From contig NZ_JAAKZV010000055.1 of the NCBI RefSeq assembly GCF_011044975.1, forward strand, positions 1-37,868: 37,868 nt of DNA. The letters are read 5' to 3'. The stretch comes from Streptomyces coryli. Its GTDB lineage: Bacteria > Actinomycetota > Actinomycetes > Streptomycetales > Streptomycetaceae. Shown piece after piece: positions 16,056-26,689 of the stretch. The first letter of the stretch is position 1; every line of letters begins with the position of its first letter. The notes below the pieces were generated by a model. The model was not told where the DNA came from, made no database searches, and saw nothing but the letters and a program-made list of their open reading frames with translations. A program made the position numbers and the translations under genes.

Positions 16056-17231
16056 CTACTTGCCGCTCTGCAGCGCCTGCCACGTGTTGGCGCCGACGAC
16101 GCCGTCGGCGGTGAGGCCACGTGCCGACTGGTACGTCTTCACCGCCGACGTCGTATTCGCCCCGAAGGAGCCGTCGATCGTGAGCGCCTTGCCGAGCGCC
16201 GCCGTCAGCGCGCGCTGCAGCCGCTTGACCGCGGTGCCGGTCGATCCGCTCTGCAGCGTCGGCGTCGTCCCGTACGACAGCAGCGCCGTCCAGGTGTGCG
16301 CCTCGACCTCGCCGGTGGCGGGCAGCCCGATCTTGGTCTGGAAGCCCTTCACCGCGGTCTCGGTGCCGGCGTCGAACTCGCCCTGGTACGACGCGGGATC
16401 GAAGCCGGCCGTCTTCAGCAGGCACTGCGCCGCCTTGACCAGGCTGCCGCTCGAACCGGCCTTGACGGCGGTGTAGGCGCTCGCGTCCAGCGAGACCTCG
16501 TCACAGGTGGTGTCGGCCTGGATGAACTTCGTCGCGGCGGCCTCGCCGAGCTGGACGGCCTGCGGGTGGTCCTCGTTCCTGGTCACCTTGGTGCCGGGGA
16601 AGGTCACGTAGCCGACGACCTTGCCGCTGACGCCGCCGCTGGACGGACTGGGGTTCATGCCCAGGGACTTGGCGGCGGCGTACGAGGCTTCGCCGATGAT
16701 GCCGCTCGGGCCGCGGTCGCCGATCACGCCGTAGACGACCTTGTCCTGGTAGATGACGGCGCCGACGGTCCCGCAGCCGAGCCCGGAGGCCGCCGGGTCC
16801 CAGGTACTGCTCTTCAGCGGGATGACGATGTGCGGGAGGGTGGCGGAGTTCAGCGGCTGGCCGTCGGATTCCACGCAGGCCGTCTGGTTCTGCCACCACG
16901 GGTCGGTGTTCTCGTTGCACTCCGCGGTCCGCTTGCCGTCGCAGTCCACATCGAGGTCGGCCGTCCAGAACACGGCACCGCCCTTGCCGCACACCGGAAT
17001 GTCGCGGGTGCCGCCCGCGTCCTGCGCGTACTTGCCGCTGGAGACCTGCGTGCCGCAGGCCGCGATCTTCGCGCGCAGCTGCTCGGCGGTCGGCCCGGCG
17101 AGCGCGGAGTCGGGGGCAGTGAGGGCCGCGTTCGCGGGACTCAGGCCGATACCGGCGAGCAGCGCCGCGACCGCGGCGACGAGCGACAAGAACCGCAGCC
17201 GCCGTCCGGCGGGCGTTCTGGATGGCCGCAT
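16056..17231 (-). CDS. Secreted GH75 chitosanase with two peptidoglycan-binding domains
   Basis: 391 aa. ATG at 17231 follows GGAGGATCG about 10 nt upstream. The signal peptide is about 1-36 (SPANAAL). Residues about 50-240 look like glycoside hydrolase family 75: VFWTADLDVDCDGKRTAECN, then VVYGVIGDRGPSGIIGEASYAAAKSLG. Asp172 and Glu181 are nine residues apart, as are the catalytic Asp160/Glu169 I recall for the Aspergillus fumigatus enzyme. Two PG_binding_1 repeats follow (about 257-319 and 326-388; VKGFQTKIGLPATGEVEAHTWTALL, VKTYQSARGLTADGVVGANTWQAL). The enzyme should cut chitosan, with the tail docking it on cell wall or polymer. Six or more Cys suggest disulfides. Upstream lie GAPDH and a GC-rich palindrome. 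Confidence 0.88.
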   Translation of the reverse strand: MRPSRTPAGRRLRFLSLVAAVAALLAGIGLSPANAALTAPDSALAGPTAEQLRAKIAACGTQVSSGKYAQDAGGTRDIPVCGKGGAVFWTADLDVDCDGKRTAECNENTDPWWQNQTACVESDGQPLNSATLPHIVIPLKSSTWDPAASGLGCGTVGAVIYQDKVVYGVIGDRGPSGIIGEASYAAAKSLGMNPSPSSGGVSGKVVGYVTFPGTKVTRNEDHPQAVQLGEAAATKFIQADTTCDEVSLDASAYTAVKAGSSGSLVKAAQCLLKTAGFDPASYQGEFDAGTETAVKGFQTKIGLPATGEVEAHTWTALLSYGTTPTLQSGSTGTAVKRLQRALTAALGKALTIDGSFGANTTSAVKTYQSARGLTADGVVGANTWQALQSGK

Positions 17232-17259
17232 CTGGATCGATCCTCCGGTGGCCAGGGGG

Positions 17260-17275
17260 CAGGGGGCGCCCCCTG
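17260..17275. promoter_or_regulatory. 16-bp perfect GC palindrome upstream of the chitosanase gene
   Basis: CAGGGGGCGCCCCCTG is fully self-complementary and lies 29 bp before the chitosanase ATG on the reverse strand. It could be an operator, or a stem too tight to form a normal loop. Confidence 0.35.
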
Positions 17276-17304
17276 TGTACGCCACCCCTCCTGCACGCCG
17301 GTTG

Positions 17305-17320
17305 CGCCGCAGTTGCGGCG
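17305..17320 (-). terminator. Hairpin after the GAPDH gene
   Basis: CGCCGC and GCGGCG pair perfectly around a 4-nt loop, 15 nt past the GAPDH stop on the reverse strand. No T tract is seen. It is a plausible terminator separating GAPDH from the chitosanase gene. Confidence 0.4.
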
Positions 17321-17335
17321 GCGGCTGCCAGGTGA

Positions 17336-18334
17336 TCAGCCGGCCGCCAGCAGCTCCAGGGTGTCGACGACGCGGTGCGAGAAGCCCCACTCGTTGTCGT
17401 ACCAGGCGACGACCTTTACGTGCCGGCCGTCGACGCGGGTGAGGGCCGAGTCGAAGATGGCGGAGGCCGGGTTGCCGGTGATGTCCGCGGAGACCAGGGG
17501 GTCTTCGGAGTATTCGAGGATGCCGGCGAGCCTGCCCTCGGCGGCTGCGCGGTACGCCGCCAGGACGTCGTCGCGCGATACGTCGCGGGCCACCGTCGTG
17601 TTGAGCTCGACGATCGAGCCGACCGGGACCGGGACGCGGATGGAGTCGCCGGAGAGCTTGCCGTCGAGGCCCGGCAGCACGAGGCCGATCGCCTTCGCGG
17701 CGCCGGTCGTGGTCGGGACGATGTTCACGCCGGCGGCGCGGGCCCGGCGGGCGTCGCGGTGCGGGCCGTCCTGGAGATTCTGCTCCTGGGTGTAGGCGTG
17801 CACGGTGGTCATGAAGCCGTGCTCGATGCCCGCGAGTTCGTCGAGGACGGCAGCCAGCGGGGCGAGCGCGTTGGTGGTGCAGGAGGCGTTGGAGACGATC
17901 GTGTGCGCGGCCGGGTCGTACGCCTCGGTGTTGACGCCGGGCGCGAGGGTCACGTCGGCGCCCGCGGACGGGGCGCTGACCAGCACCTTGCGGGCGCCCG
18001 CGGCGAGATGCGCGCGGGCGGCGTCGGCGGAGGTGAAGCGGCCGGTCGCCTCCAGGGCGAGGTCGACGCCGAGCTCCTTCCACGGCAGCCGCGCCGGGTC
18101 GCGCTCGGCGAGCACGGCGATGCGATGGCCGTCCACCACGAGCGCGTCCCCGTCGGCCTCCACCGGGCGGCCGAGCCGGCCCGCGGTGGTGTCGAAGCGG
18201 AGCAGCCGCGCGAGGGTCACGGGGTCGGTGAGGTCGTTGACGGCGACGACCTCGAGGCCGGTGTCGCGCTCCAGCAGGGCACGCAGCACATTGCGGCCGA
18301 TGCGGCCGAATCCATTGATGGCGATGCGGGTCAT
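17336..18334 (-). CDS. gap: Glyceraldehyde-3-phosphate dehydrogenase, class I
   Basis: 332 aa, normal length. INGFGRIGRNVLRAL (residues 6-20) is the NAD-binding loop; Asp34 in AVNDL suggests NAD preference. Catalytic Cys152 lies in SNASCTTNALAPL and His178 in TVHAYTQ. WYDNEWGFSHRVVD is near the C-terminus. The enzyme interconverts glyceraldehyde 3-phosphate and 1,3-bisphosphoglycerate in glycolysis. The loop after the active His reads TQEQNLQDGPHRDARRARAAGVNIVPTTTG, in place of the TNDQ(R/N)LLD-type sequence I recall from housekeeping actinobacterial enzymes, and no pgk or tpi gene is adjacent. So this may be a second isozyme. ATG at 18334 has AAGGGA upstream. It follows the LysR gene by 101 bp on the same strand. 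Confidence 0.93.
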   Translation of the reverse strand: MTRIAINGFGRIGRNVLRALLERDTGLEVVAVNDLTDPVTLARLLRFDTTAGRLGRPVEADGDALVVDGHRIAVLAERDPARLPWKELGVDLALEATGRFTSADAARAHLAAGARKVLVSAPSAGADVTLAPGVNTEAYDPAAHTIVSNASCTTNALAPLAAVLDELAGIEHGFMTTVHAYTQEQNLQDGPHRDARRARAAGVNIVPTTTGAAKAIGLVLPGLDGKLSGDSIRVPVPVGSIVELNTTVARDVSRDDVLAAYRAAAEGRLAGILEYSEDPLVSADITGNPASAIFDSALTRVDGRHVKVVAWYDNEWGFSHRVVDTLELLAAG

Positions 18335-18435
18335 GGTGGCGTCCCTTTCGGTCCGGAGGATCCCTTTCAGGGTCGCCCGCGGCCCCGGCCCGTAACAGCG
18401 GGAACATCGCCACGAACCGCAAGGATCGCGACACC

Positions 18436-19377
18436 CTACGGGGCCGGCCGCACCCACGCCGGCGTCCAGACGCCGCTGCCGCGGCGGCCGGGGTAGGCGG
18501 CGGTGAGATGGCGCCGCAGGGTGGCCAGGCCGGGGTGGGGGTTGTCCGTGTGCCAGATCAGCGAGTGCGGGTAGACCGGGGTCGGGTCGCGCAGCGGGAT
18601 GCGGCGCAGGTCGTAGCCGACGGGCCAGACCAGCGGGGTCTGGTCGCTGAGGAAGGTCGCCAGAGTCGTGGAGTCGGCGATCGTGTCGAGCAGCGCCTCC
18701 ACGCCGAAGTTCGGCCGGCCCGTCACCTCGAGCGTGAAGCCGAATGCGGCGGCGAGCTCGTCGTAGTACGCCGCCCACTCCGTCCCGGGATCGTTGCCGG
18801 GCATCCAGATCCGGCAGCCGGCGAGCTGCGCGGGCGTGACCGACTCCTCGCCGGCCAGCGGGTGCCGGTGGCCGGTGACCAGCTGGAGCGGCTCGTCCAG
18901 GACCGGCACGGCCTCGATGCCTTCGGGGAGGTGCCGTCCCGGCATGAGCACCGCGCGGAAGGTCGCGTCGATCGTGCCGGACTCGACGGCCTCGATGGCC
19001 CGGTCCGCCCCGTACAGGGTGACCACGTCCAGCTCGATGTCCGGATTCGCCCGGTGGAACTCGCGCATCAGCCCGCCCGTCGCGACCCGGCGCCCGACCA
19101 CGTCGACCCGCAGCGCCCGGCTGCCGGGCCGTACGGACGCCGTGGCCCGCTCGGCAGCCTGCAGCAGGGCGCGGGCGTGGGGCAGAAAGGCCTGCCCGTC
19201 GATGGTCAGGTCGGCTCCCCGGGCGGTACGGGTGAAGAGCCGCACGCCGAGCTCCCCCTCCAGCGCCGCGATGCGCTTGGACACCGCCTGCTGGGTGAGC
19301 GAGAGGTCGGCCGCGGCCTTCTGGAACTGCCCCGCGTCGACGGCGGCGACGAAGGTGCGGACGGCGTTGAGATCCAT
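18436..19377 (-). CDS. LysR-family transcriptional regulator
   Basis: 313 aa from ATG 19377 (MDLNAVRTFVAAVDAG), the family's usual beginning; a 13-residue extension to 19416 is less likely. The winged helix is at about 1-60 (FQKAAADLSLTQQAVSKRIAALEGELGVRLFTRTARGADLT), with the substrate-binding-protein-like sensor domain from about 88 on. TAGGCT (19390-19385 on this strand) ends 7 nt before the ATG and no Shine-Dalgarno is seen, so the mRNA is probably leaderless. The gene is divergent from dnaE and shares a 126-bp region with a 15-bp palindrome. GAPDH follows on the same strand. Its target is more likely itself or GAPDH than the polymerase, but that is inference. Confidence 0.9.
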   Translation of the reverse strand: MDLNAVRTFVAAVDAGQFQKAAADLSLTQQAVSKRIAALEGELGVRLFTRTARGADLTIDGQAFLPHARALLQAAERATASVRPGSRALRVDVVGRRVATGGLMREFHRANPDIELDVVTLYGADRAIEAVESGTIDATFRAVLMPGRHLPEGIEAVPVLDEPLQLVTGHRHPLAGEESVTPAQLAGCRIWMPGNDPGTEWAAYYDELAAAFGFTLEVTGRPNFGVEALLDTIADSTTLATFLSDQTPLVWPVGYDLRRIPLRDPTPVYPHSLIWHTDNPHPGLATLRRHLTAAYPGRRGSGVWTPAWVRPAP

Positions 19378-19384
19378 GCCGCCC

Positions 19385-19410
19385 AGCCTATGTCTACAAC
19401 CATGGGTTGT
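19385..19410 (-). promoter_or_regulatory. LysR gene -10 box and adjacent 15-bp palindrome
   Basis: On the reverse strand, TAGGCT (19390-19385) is a -10 box 7 nt before the start codon. Just upstream, ACAACC-ATG-GGTTGT (19396-19410) is a perfect inverted repeat in the spacer/-35 region, where a LysR autoregulatory site is expected. Confidence 0.5.
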
Positions 19411-19465
19411 GGTCACGCGGCGTGTCCGTTGTTTGATCTGCGGGTTTGCGGCTCGCTTTGATGCT

Positions 19466-19490
19466 CCGAGTCAACGCAGCGTTGAGTCGG
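19466..19490 (+). repeat. 25-bp inverted repeat abutting the dnaE Shine-Dalgarno
   Basis: CCGAGTCAACGC and GCGTTGAGTCGG are 12-nt arms around a single A, with one mismatched pair. The right arm ends at 19490 and overlaps the first bases of GGAGG (19489-19493), the Shine-Dalgarno for GTG 19504. It may be a DNA operator or an RNA stem that hides the ribosome-binding site. Confidence 0.6.
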
Positions 19491-19503
19491 AGGTAACTCA
19501 CCC

Positions 19504-23061
<3,558 letters not shown>

Positions 23062-23070
23062 CCCCGCGGC

Positions 23071-23718
23071 TCAGCTCTCGGTGCGGGTGAACGTCAGATG
23101 CGTAACGCCGCTCGGCGAGGAGACGGCCTCCACCGCGAAGTCCTTCTCCTTGTCCTCGAGCCCGTCCCAGAGCCGCTCGCCCCGGCCGAGCAGGATCGGG
23201 ACCACCACGACGTGCATGTGGTCGACGAGCCCGGCGGCGACGAATTCGCGGATCATGGTGGGGCCGCCGCCGAGGCGTACGTCCTGGCCGTCCGCGGCCT
23301 CGCGGGCGGTCTCGAGCGCCTTGGCGGGCGAGGCGTCGATGAAGTGGTAGGTCGTGCCGCCCTCCATCTCGATCGACGGGCGCGGGTGGTGGGTGAGGAC
23401 GAACGTCGGCGTGTGGAACGGCGGGTTGGGCCCCCACCACCCCTTCCAGTCCGGGTCCTTGTGCCATCCGGGCGGGCCGAACTTCCCGGCGCCCATGATC
23501 TCGGCGCCGATCCCGGGCCCGTGCTGCCGCGCGAAGGCGTCGTCGAGGCCGGCGGAGCCACCGGACTTGCCGGTCATCTCGTACCAGAACCGGGTGGCGA
23601 ACATCCACTCGTGCAGCACCTCGCCGGCGTGGCCGAAAGGCGCCTCGGCGCTCTGGCCGTCGCCGGTGCCGAAGCCGTCGAGCGAGATGGAGAAATTATG
23701 GACGCGGACGAGTGACAT
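23071..23718 (-). CDS. DHFR / RibD C-terminal-like reductase (second in window)
   Basis: 215 aa. VRVHNFSISLDGFGTG opens the RibD_C/DHFR-like fold; EIMGAGKFGPPGWH, TFVLTHHPRPSIEMEGGTTYHFID, VRLGGGPTMIREFVAAGLVDHMHVVVVPILLGRGERLWDGL are characteristic. It is longer than the copy at 11327-11884 because of a Trp-rich insertion (DPDWKGWWGPNPPFHTPT). The substrate is unknown. ATG at 23718 has AGGAAGGGA upstream. Divergent from a LysR gene, with 107 bp between, so regulation by that LysR protein is likely. Convergent with dnaE (9 bp). Confidence 0.88.
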   Translation of the reverse strand: MSLVRVHNFSISLDGFGTGDGQSAEAPFGHAGEVLHEWMFATRFWYEMTGKSGGSAGLDDAFARQHGPGIGAEIMGAGKFGPPGWHKDPDWKGWWGPNPPFHTPTFVLTHHPRPSIEMEGGTTYHFIDASPAKALETAREAADGQDVRLGGGPTMIREFVAAGLVDHMHVVVVPILLGRGERLWDGLEDKEKDFAVEAVSSPSGVTHLTFTRTES

Positions 23719-23808
23719 GGCTGGCGTTCCCTTCCTGGGTCAGCTCGGTATGCACCGATGCTCGCCGCCCAAGGTCATGACGTCCAATGCCAATTCGCCC
23801 GATGTCCT

Positions 23809-23823
23809 ATAGATAAAATCGAT
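23809..23823 (+). promoter_or_regulatory. LysR-type T-N11-A box overlapping a -10 box
   Basis: ATAGAT-AAA-ATCGAT is a near-perfect inverted repeat (one mismatch) and contains the T-N11-A pattern of LysR sites. TAAAAT (23814-23819) inside it is a good -10 box ending 6 nt before the ATG at 23826. This predicts autorepression of a leaderless gene and possibly control of the divergent DHFR-like gene. The AT-rich run stands out from the surrounding GC-rich DNA. Confidence 0.55.
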
Positions 23824-23825
23824 CC

Positions 23826-24689
23826 ATGCTGAGCCTGACCCACCTCAAGGTGCTGGAGGCGGTCGCCCGCCACGGCTCGGTGACCGAGGCGGCGAAGGAG
23901 CTGCACTACTCGCAGCCGTCGGTCAGCCACCACCTGGGCCGGCTGGAGGCCGCCACCGGCGCCAAGCTCATCCAGCGGGTGGGCCGTGGCATCCGGCTCA
24001 CCCCCGAGGGCGAGCTGCTGGCGCAGCGGGCGACGGAGATCCTGGGGCGGGTGGACGCGGCGTCCGTCGAGCTGGCCGCCCATGTGGGGTTACGGGCCGG
24101 GCGGGTGCGTCTCGCCGGTTTCCAGACCGTGCTCAGCACCCTCGTGCCGAAGGCGGCCGCCGAGCTGTCCCGGTCGTATCCGGGGATCGAGCTGAACCTC
24201 GTCGACGCCCACCCGGTCGACGGCCTGCAGATGCTGCGTTCCGGAAGCGTCGACATCGCGCTGATCTTCCGGCACACCGAAACCCCGCTGGAGGAGGACG
24301 GCTTCCGGCTCACCCACCTGCTGGACGACTCCCTCCACCTCGTCAGCCACCGGCCCCGGCAGCGCCTGGAGGACCACCGCGACTCCGCCTGGGTCGGCGG
24401 CTGCGACCGCTGCCGGGCCGCCACGATCACGGCCTGCGAACAGGCGGGATTCTCCCCGCGGTTCGCCTACTCCTGCGATGACACGGTCGTGGCCCAGGCG
24501 CTGGTGGCGGCCGGAATGGGCGTCGCCATCCTCAACGGGCTGGCGCTGCAGGCCCACCGCGCCCCCGGCATCTACAGCACACCGCTCCCCGGCAACGCCC
24601 GCCGCATCTACGCCGCCACCTACGGCGACCCGCCGGACCCGCCGGCCACGACCGCGCTGATCGAGATCTTGGCCGCGCAGTCCCCCTAG
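23826..24689 (+). CDS. LysR-family transcriptional regulator with a TTA codon
   Basis: 287 aa. The winged helix is at about 1-60 (LKVLEAVARHGSVTEAAKELHYSQPSVSHHLGRLEAATGAKLIQRVGRGIRLTPEG), then the sensor domain (VRLAGFQTVLSTLVPKAAAELSRSYPGIELNLVDAHPVDGLQMLRSGSVDIALIF). A CDRCRA motif at about residues 194-199 could sense metal or redox. Codon 89 is TTA (24090-24092), so full expression may need the bldA tRNA. The start is fixed by the -10 box TAAAAT 6 nt upstream. It probably controls the divergent DHFR-like gene. Confidence 0.9.
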   Translation: MLSLTHLKVLEAVARHGSVTEAAKELHYSQPSVSHHLGRLEAATGAKLIQRVGRGIRLTPEGELLAQRATEILGRVDAASVELAAHVGLRAGRVRLAGFQTVLSTLVPKAAAELSRSYPGIELNLVDAHPVDGLQMLRSGSVDIALIFRHTETPLEEDGFRLTHLLDDSLHLVSHRPRQRLEDHRDSAWVGGCDRCRAATITACEQAGFSPRFAYSCDDTVVAQALVAAGMGVAILNGLALQAHRAPGIYSTPLPGNARRIYAATYGDPPDPPATTALIEILAAQSP

Positions 24690-24707
24690 GCCGTAGGGAA
24701 TCGGCCG

Positions 24708-24725
24708 TGCCCGAAGTGGCGGGCA
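24708..24725 (+). terminator. Hairpin after the LysR gene
   Basis: TGCCCG and CGGGCA pair around a 6-nt loop, 18 nt past the LysR stop. A smaller CCCTA/TAGGG repeat around the stop codon precedes it. Weak evidence, as there is no T tract. The rest of 24690-24899 holds no gene I can support. Confidence 0.35.
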
Positions 24726-24899
24726 TCGGGTGGGAAGTGTGACCGTTCCGGCGGGGTGTGCCCGAGTGGCTGACCGTGCGTCTCAGGGGTCCGGCGAGTA
24801 CGTCATCACCTCGTAACTGATCTTCCCCCGAGCGCACGCGATCAGGCAGGCTCAAGATCGACCAAGCGCACACCCGTACAGCCATGGGGGAACCACATC

Positions 24900-25694
24900 A
24901 TGCTTCGCAACCACCGCCGCAAGACCGTCCTGACCGCCGCGGCTCTGATGGCCACCACCGCTCTGCTCACGTCCTGTCAGGGGGACTCGGACGGGGGCAA
25001 GAAGTCGAGCGGCTCCGGGTCGTCGGCTCAGGAGTCGGACGCGAAGGGCACGTCCGGCGGCAGCGGCGCGGGTGGCGATGAGGGCTCGGAGTCGCAGACC
25101 GGCGGCGGCTCGGGCAGCAAAGCCGGCGGCAAGGGCGTGTCCGGCACCTGGTTCGGCACCGTCTCCTACCTGGCGCCCGGCAAGTACACCGTCTCCGACA
25201 TGAAGGACACCGAGCAGGCGTTCTTCACCTCGACCGACACCAATATCCAGGGCGCCGGCGAGATCTGCGGCGACGCCGCGGGCCAGGCCGCCACTCCGTG
25301 CACCGAGGAGCAGCTCGAGGCCGCCGCCAAGAAGGGCGTCTCCGCCACGGTGAAGATCAAGAACGGCACCGCGGTCAGCGTCGTCGAGGACCGCGGCGGC
25401 AGCGGTGGCGGCGAGGCCCCGGGCAAGCCGACCGGCACCCGCTCAGGAGAGCTCGGCTACCTGGCCCCGGGCAAGTACACCCTCGCGGGCAGCGACGGCT
25501 CCAAGCTCGCGTTCTTCAGCTCCACCGCCACGACCATCAACGGCAACGGCTGGATCTGTGGCGACCGCGAGGACGAGCCCAACAAGCCCTGCACGGAAGG
25601 CGAGCTCGAAGCCGCCGCCAAGAAGGGCGGCATCCGGGTCATCGTCAAGTTCGACAACGGCGCCGCCGTGACCATCGACGAGGAGCACAACTAG
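24900..25694 (+). CDS. Lipoprotein with two copies of an unknown domain
   Basis: 264 aa. Lipoprotein signal: basic start MLRNHRRK, hydrophobic stretch, lipobox LTSC with Cys26 as the lipidated residue. Residues 27-80 are a Gly/Ser/Lys-rich linker. Then two homologous domains of about 77 residues follow (88-164 and 186-262). Each begins YLAPGKYT, has AFF(T/S)ST in the middle, a Cys pair (C123/C134; C220/C231, as ICGD...PCTE), ELEAAAKKG, and a terminal V(K)xxNGxAV. They are joined by a Gly-rich spacer with GKPTG. I do not recognise the domain. The conserved Cys pairs should form disulfides outside the membrane. GGGGGAA about 8 nt upstream supports the ATG. Convergent with the GlxA-type regulator (10 bp). 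Confidence 0.88.
   Translation: MLRNHRRKTVLTAAALMATTALLTSCQGDSDGGKKSSGSGSSAQESDAKGTSGGSGAGGDEGSESQTGGGSGSKAGGKGVSGTWFGTVSYLAPGKYTVSDMKDTEQAFFTSTDTNIQGAGEICGDAAGQAATPCTEEQLEAAAKKGVSATVKIKNGTAVSVVEDRGGSGGGEAPGKPTGTRSGELGYLAPGKYTLAGSDGSKLAFFSSTATTINGNGWICGDREDEPNKPCTEGELEAAAKKGGIRVIVKFDNGAAVTIDEEHN
25161..25391 (+). repeat. First copy of the internal domain duplication
   Basis: Codes for residues 88-164 of the lipoprotein. It matches 25455-25685 along its whole length; the block coding for YLAPGKYT is nearly identical at DNA level in the two copies. Confidence 0.8.
25455..25685 (+). repeat. Second copy of the internal domain duplication
   Basis: Codes for residues 186-262 of the lipoprotein. 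Cys spacing and the ELEAAAKKG block are the same as in the first copy. Confidence 0.8.
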
Positions 25695-25704
25695 GGGAGC
25701 ACAG

Positions 25705-26661
25705 CTAGTCGCCCCGGGCGAACGTGCGCCGGTATTCGCTCGGCGTCGTGCCGAGGATGCGCTGGAAGTGCAGGCGCAGGTTGGCGCCGGTGCCGAGGCC
25801 GACGTCGGCGGCGATCTGCTCGATGCTGTGCTCCGAGCGTTCCAGCAGCTCGCGGGCGACGTCGATGCGGGCGCGCATCACCCACTGCATCGGGGTGTAG
25901 CCGGTCTCGGCGACGAAGCGCCGGGAGAAGGTCCGCGGGGACACCGCCGCGTGCTGCGCCAGGACCTCGAGCGTCAGCGGCTCGGCGAGGCGGCGCAGCG
26001 CCCAGTCGCGGGTGGCGGTGAAGCGCTCGCCGGCCGGCTCGGGCACGCTGCGCGGCACGAACTGCGCCTGGCCGCCGCTGCGGTACGGGGCCGCGACGAG
26101 GCAGCGCGCGGCCGTGTTCGACGTCGCGACGCCGAGCTCGGCGCGCAGGATGTGCAGGCACAGGTCGATGCCGGCGCCGGCGCCCGCGGAGGTCAGGACG
26201 CTGCCTTCGTCGACGAAGAGGACGTTCTCCTTGACCTGGATGTTCGGGTACTGCTCGGCGAGCGCGGCGGTGTAGCGCCAGTGCGTGGTGGCCCGTCGGC
26301 CGTCGAGCAGCCCGGCCGCGGCGAGCGTGAACGCCCCGGTCGAGATGGCCGCGAGCCGTGCGCCGCGCTCGTAGGCGGCCTGCAGCGCCTCGACCGCCTT
26401 GGGCGGCGTCGCCTCGCGGTCCGGGTGCCGGTAGCCGGGGACGAAGACGATGTCGGCCCACTCCAGCGCCTCGAGGCCGTGCTCAACCACGTACGAGAGG
26501 CCGTTGCCGCTGGTCACCACGCCGGGTGTGGTGCCGCAGGCGCGCACCTCGTACGGCATGTCCATCCGGGTGGCGAAGACCTGCGCGGGGATGCCGACGT
26601 CGAGCGGCAGCGCACGCTCGAGCACCAGGACGGCGACGCGGTGCAGACGGGATTCGGGCAC
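25705..26661 (-). CDS. GlxA-family AraC regulator (DJ-1/PfpI sensor plus AraC HTH)
   Basis: 318 aa from GTG 26661. The N-terminal DJ-1/PfpI-like domain (about 8-190: HRVAVLVLERALPLDVGIPAQVF ... VDEGSVLTSAGAGAGIDLCLHILR) is followed by an AraC double helix-turn-helix (EVLAQHAAVSPRTFSRRFVAETGYTPMQWVMRARIDVARELLERSEHSIEQIAADVGLGTGANLRLHFQRILGTTPSEYRRTF). The usual nucleophile-elbow Cys of active DJ-1 proteins is replaced by TSAGAG, so the domain is a sensor, not an enzyme. The start rests on TAACCT (-10) 7 nt upstream and the lack of a Shine-Dalgarno. The gene lies 28 bp downstream of the SDR gene on the same strand. The -10 box falls in that short gap. Confidence 0.9.
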   Translation of the reverse strand: MPESRLHRVAVLVLERALPLDVGIPAQVFATRMDMPYEVRACGTTPGVVTSGNGLSYVVEHGLEALEWADIVFVPGYRHPDREATPPKAVEALQAAYERGARLAAISTGAFTLAAAGLLDGRRATTHWRYTAALAEQYPNIQVKENVLFVDEGSVLTSAGAGAGIDLCLHILRAELGVATSNTAARCLVAAPYRSGGQAQFVPRSVPEPAGERFTATRDWALRRLAEPLTLEVLAQHAAVSPRTFSRRFVAETGYTPMQWVMRARIDVARELLERSEHSIEQIAADVGLGTGANLRLHFQRILGTTPSEYRRTFARGD

Positions 26662-26668
26662 GTCCACC

Positions 26669-26674
26669 AGGTTA
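26669..26674 (-). promoter_or_regulatory. -10 box TAACCT of the GlxA-type regulator gene
   Basis: Read on the reverse strand, TAACCT ends 7 nt before the GTG at 26661, fitting a leaderless promoter located just after the SDR stop codon. Confidence 0.45.
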
Positions 26675-26689
26675 CGGGCCCGGTCCTGA

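Noticed and set aside
24749-24790. A D-arm-like stretch (GTGCCCGAGTGGCTGA) resembling a Ser/Leu tRNA
   Set aside because: No matching acceptor stem, anticodon stem or GGTTCGAATCC-type T-arm follows; it does not fold as a tRNA.
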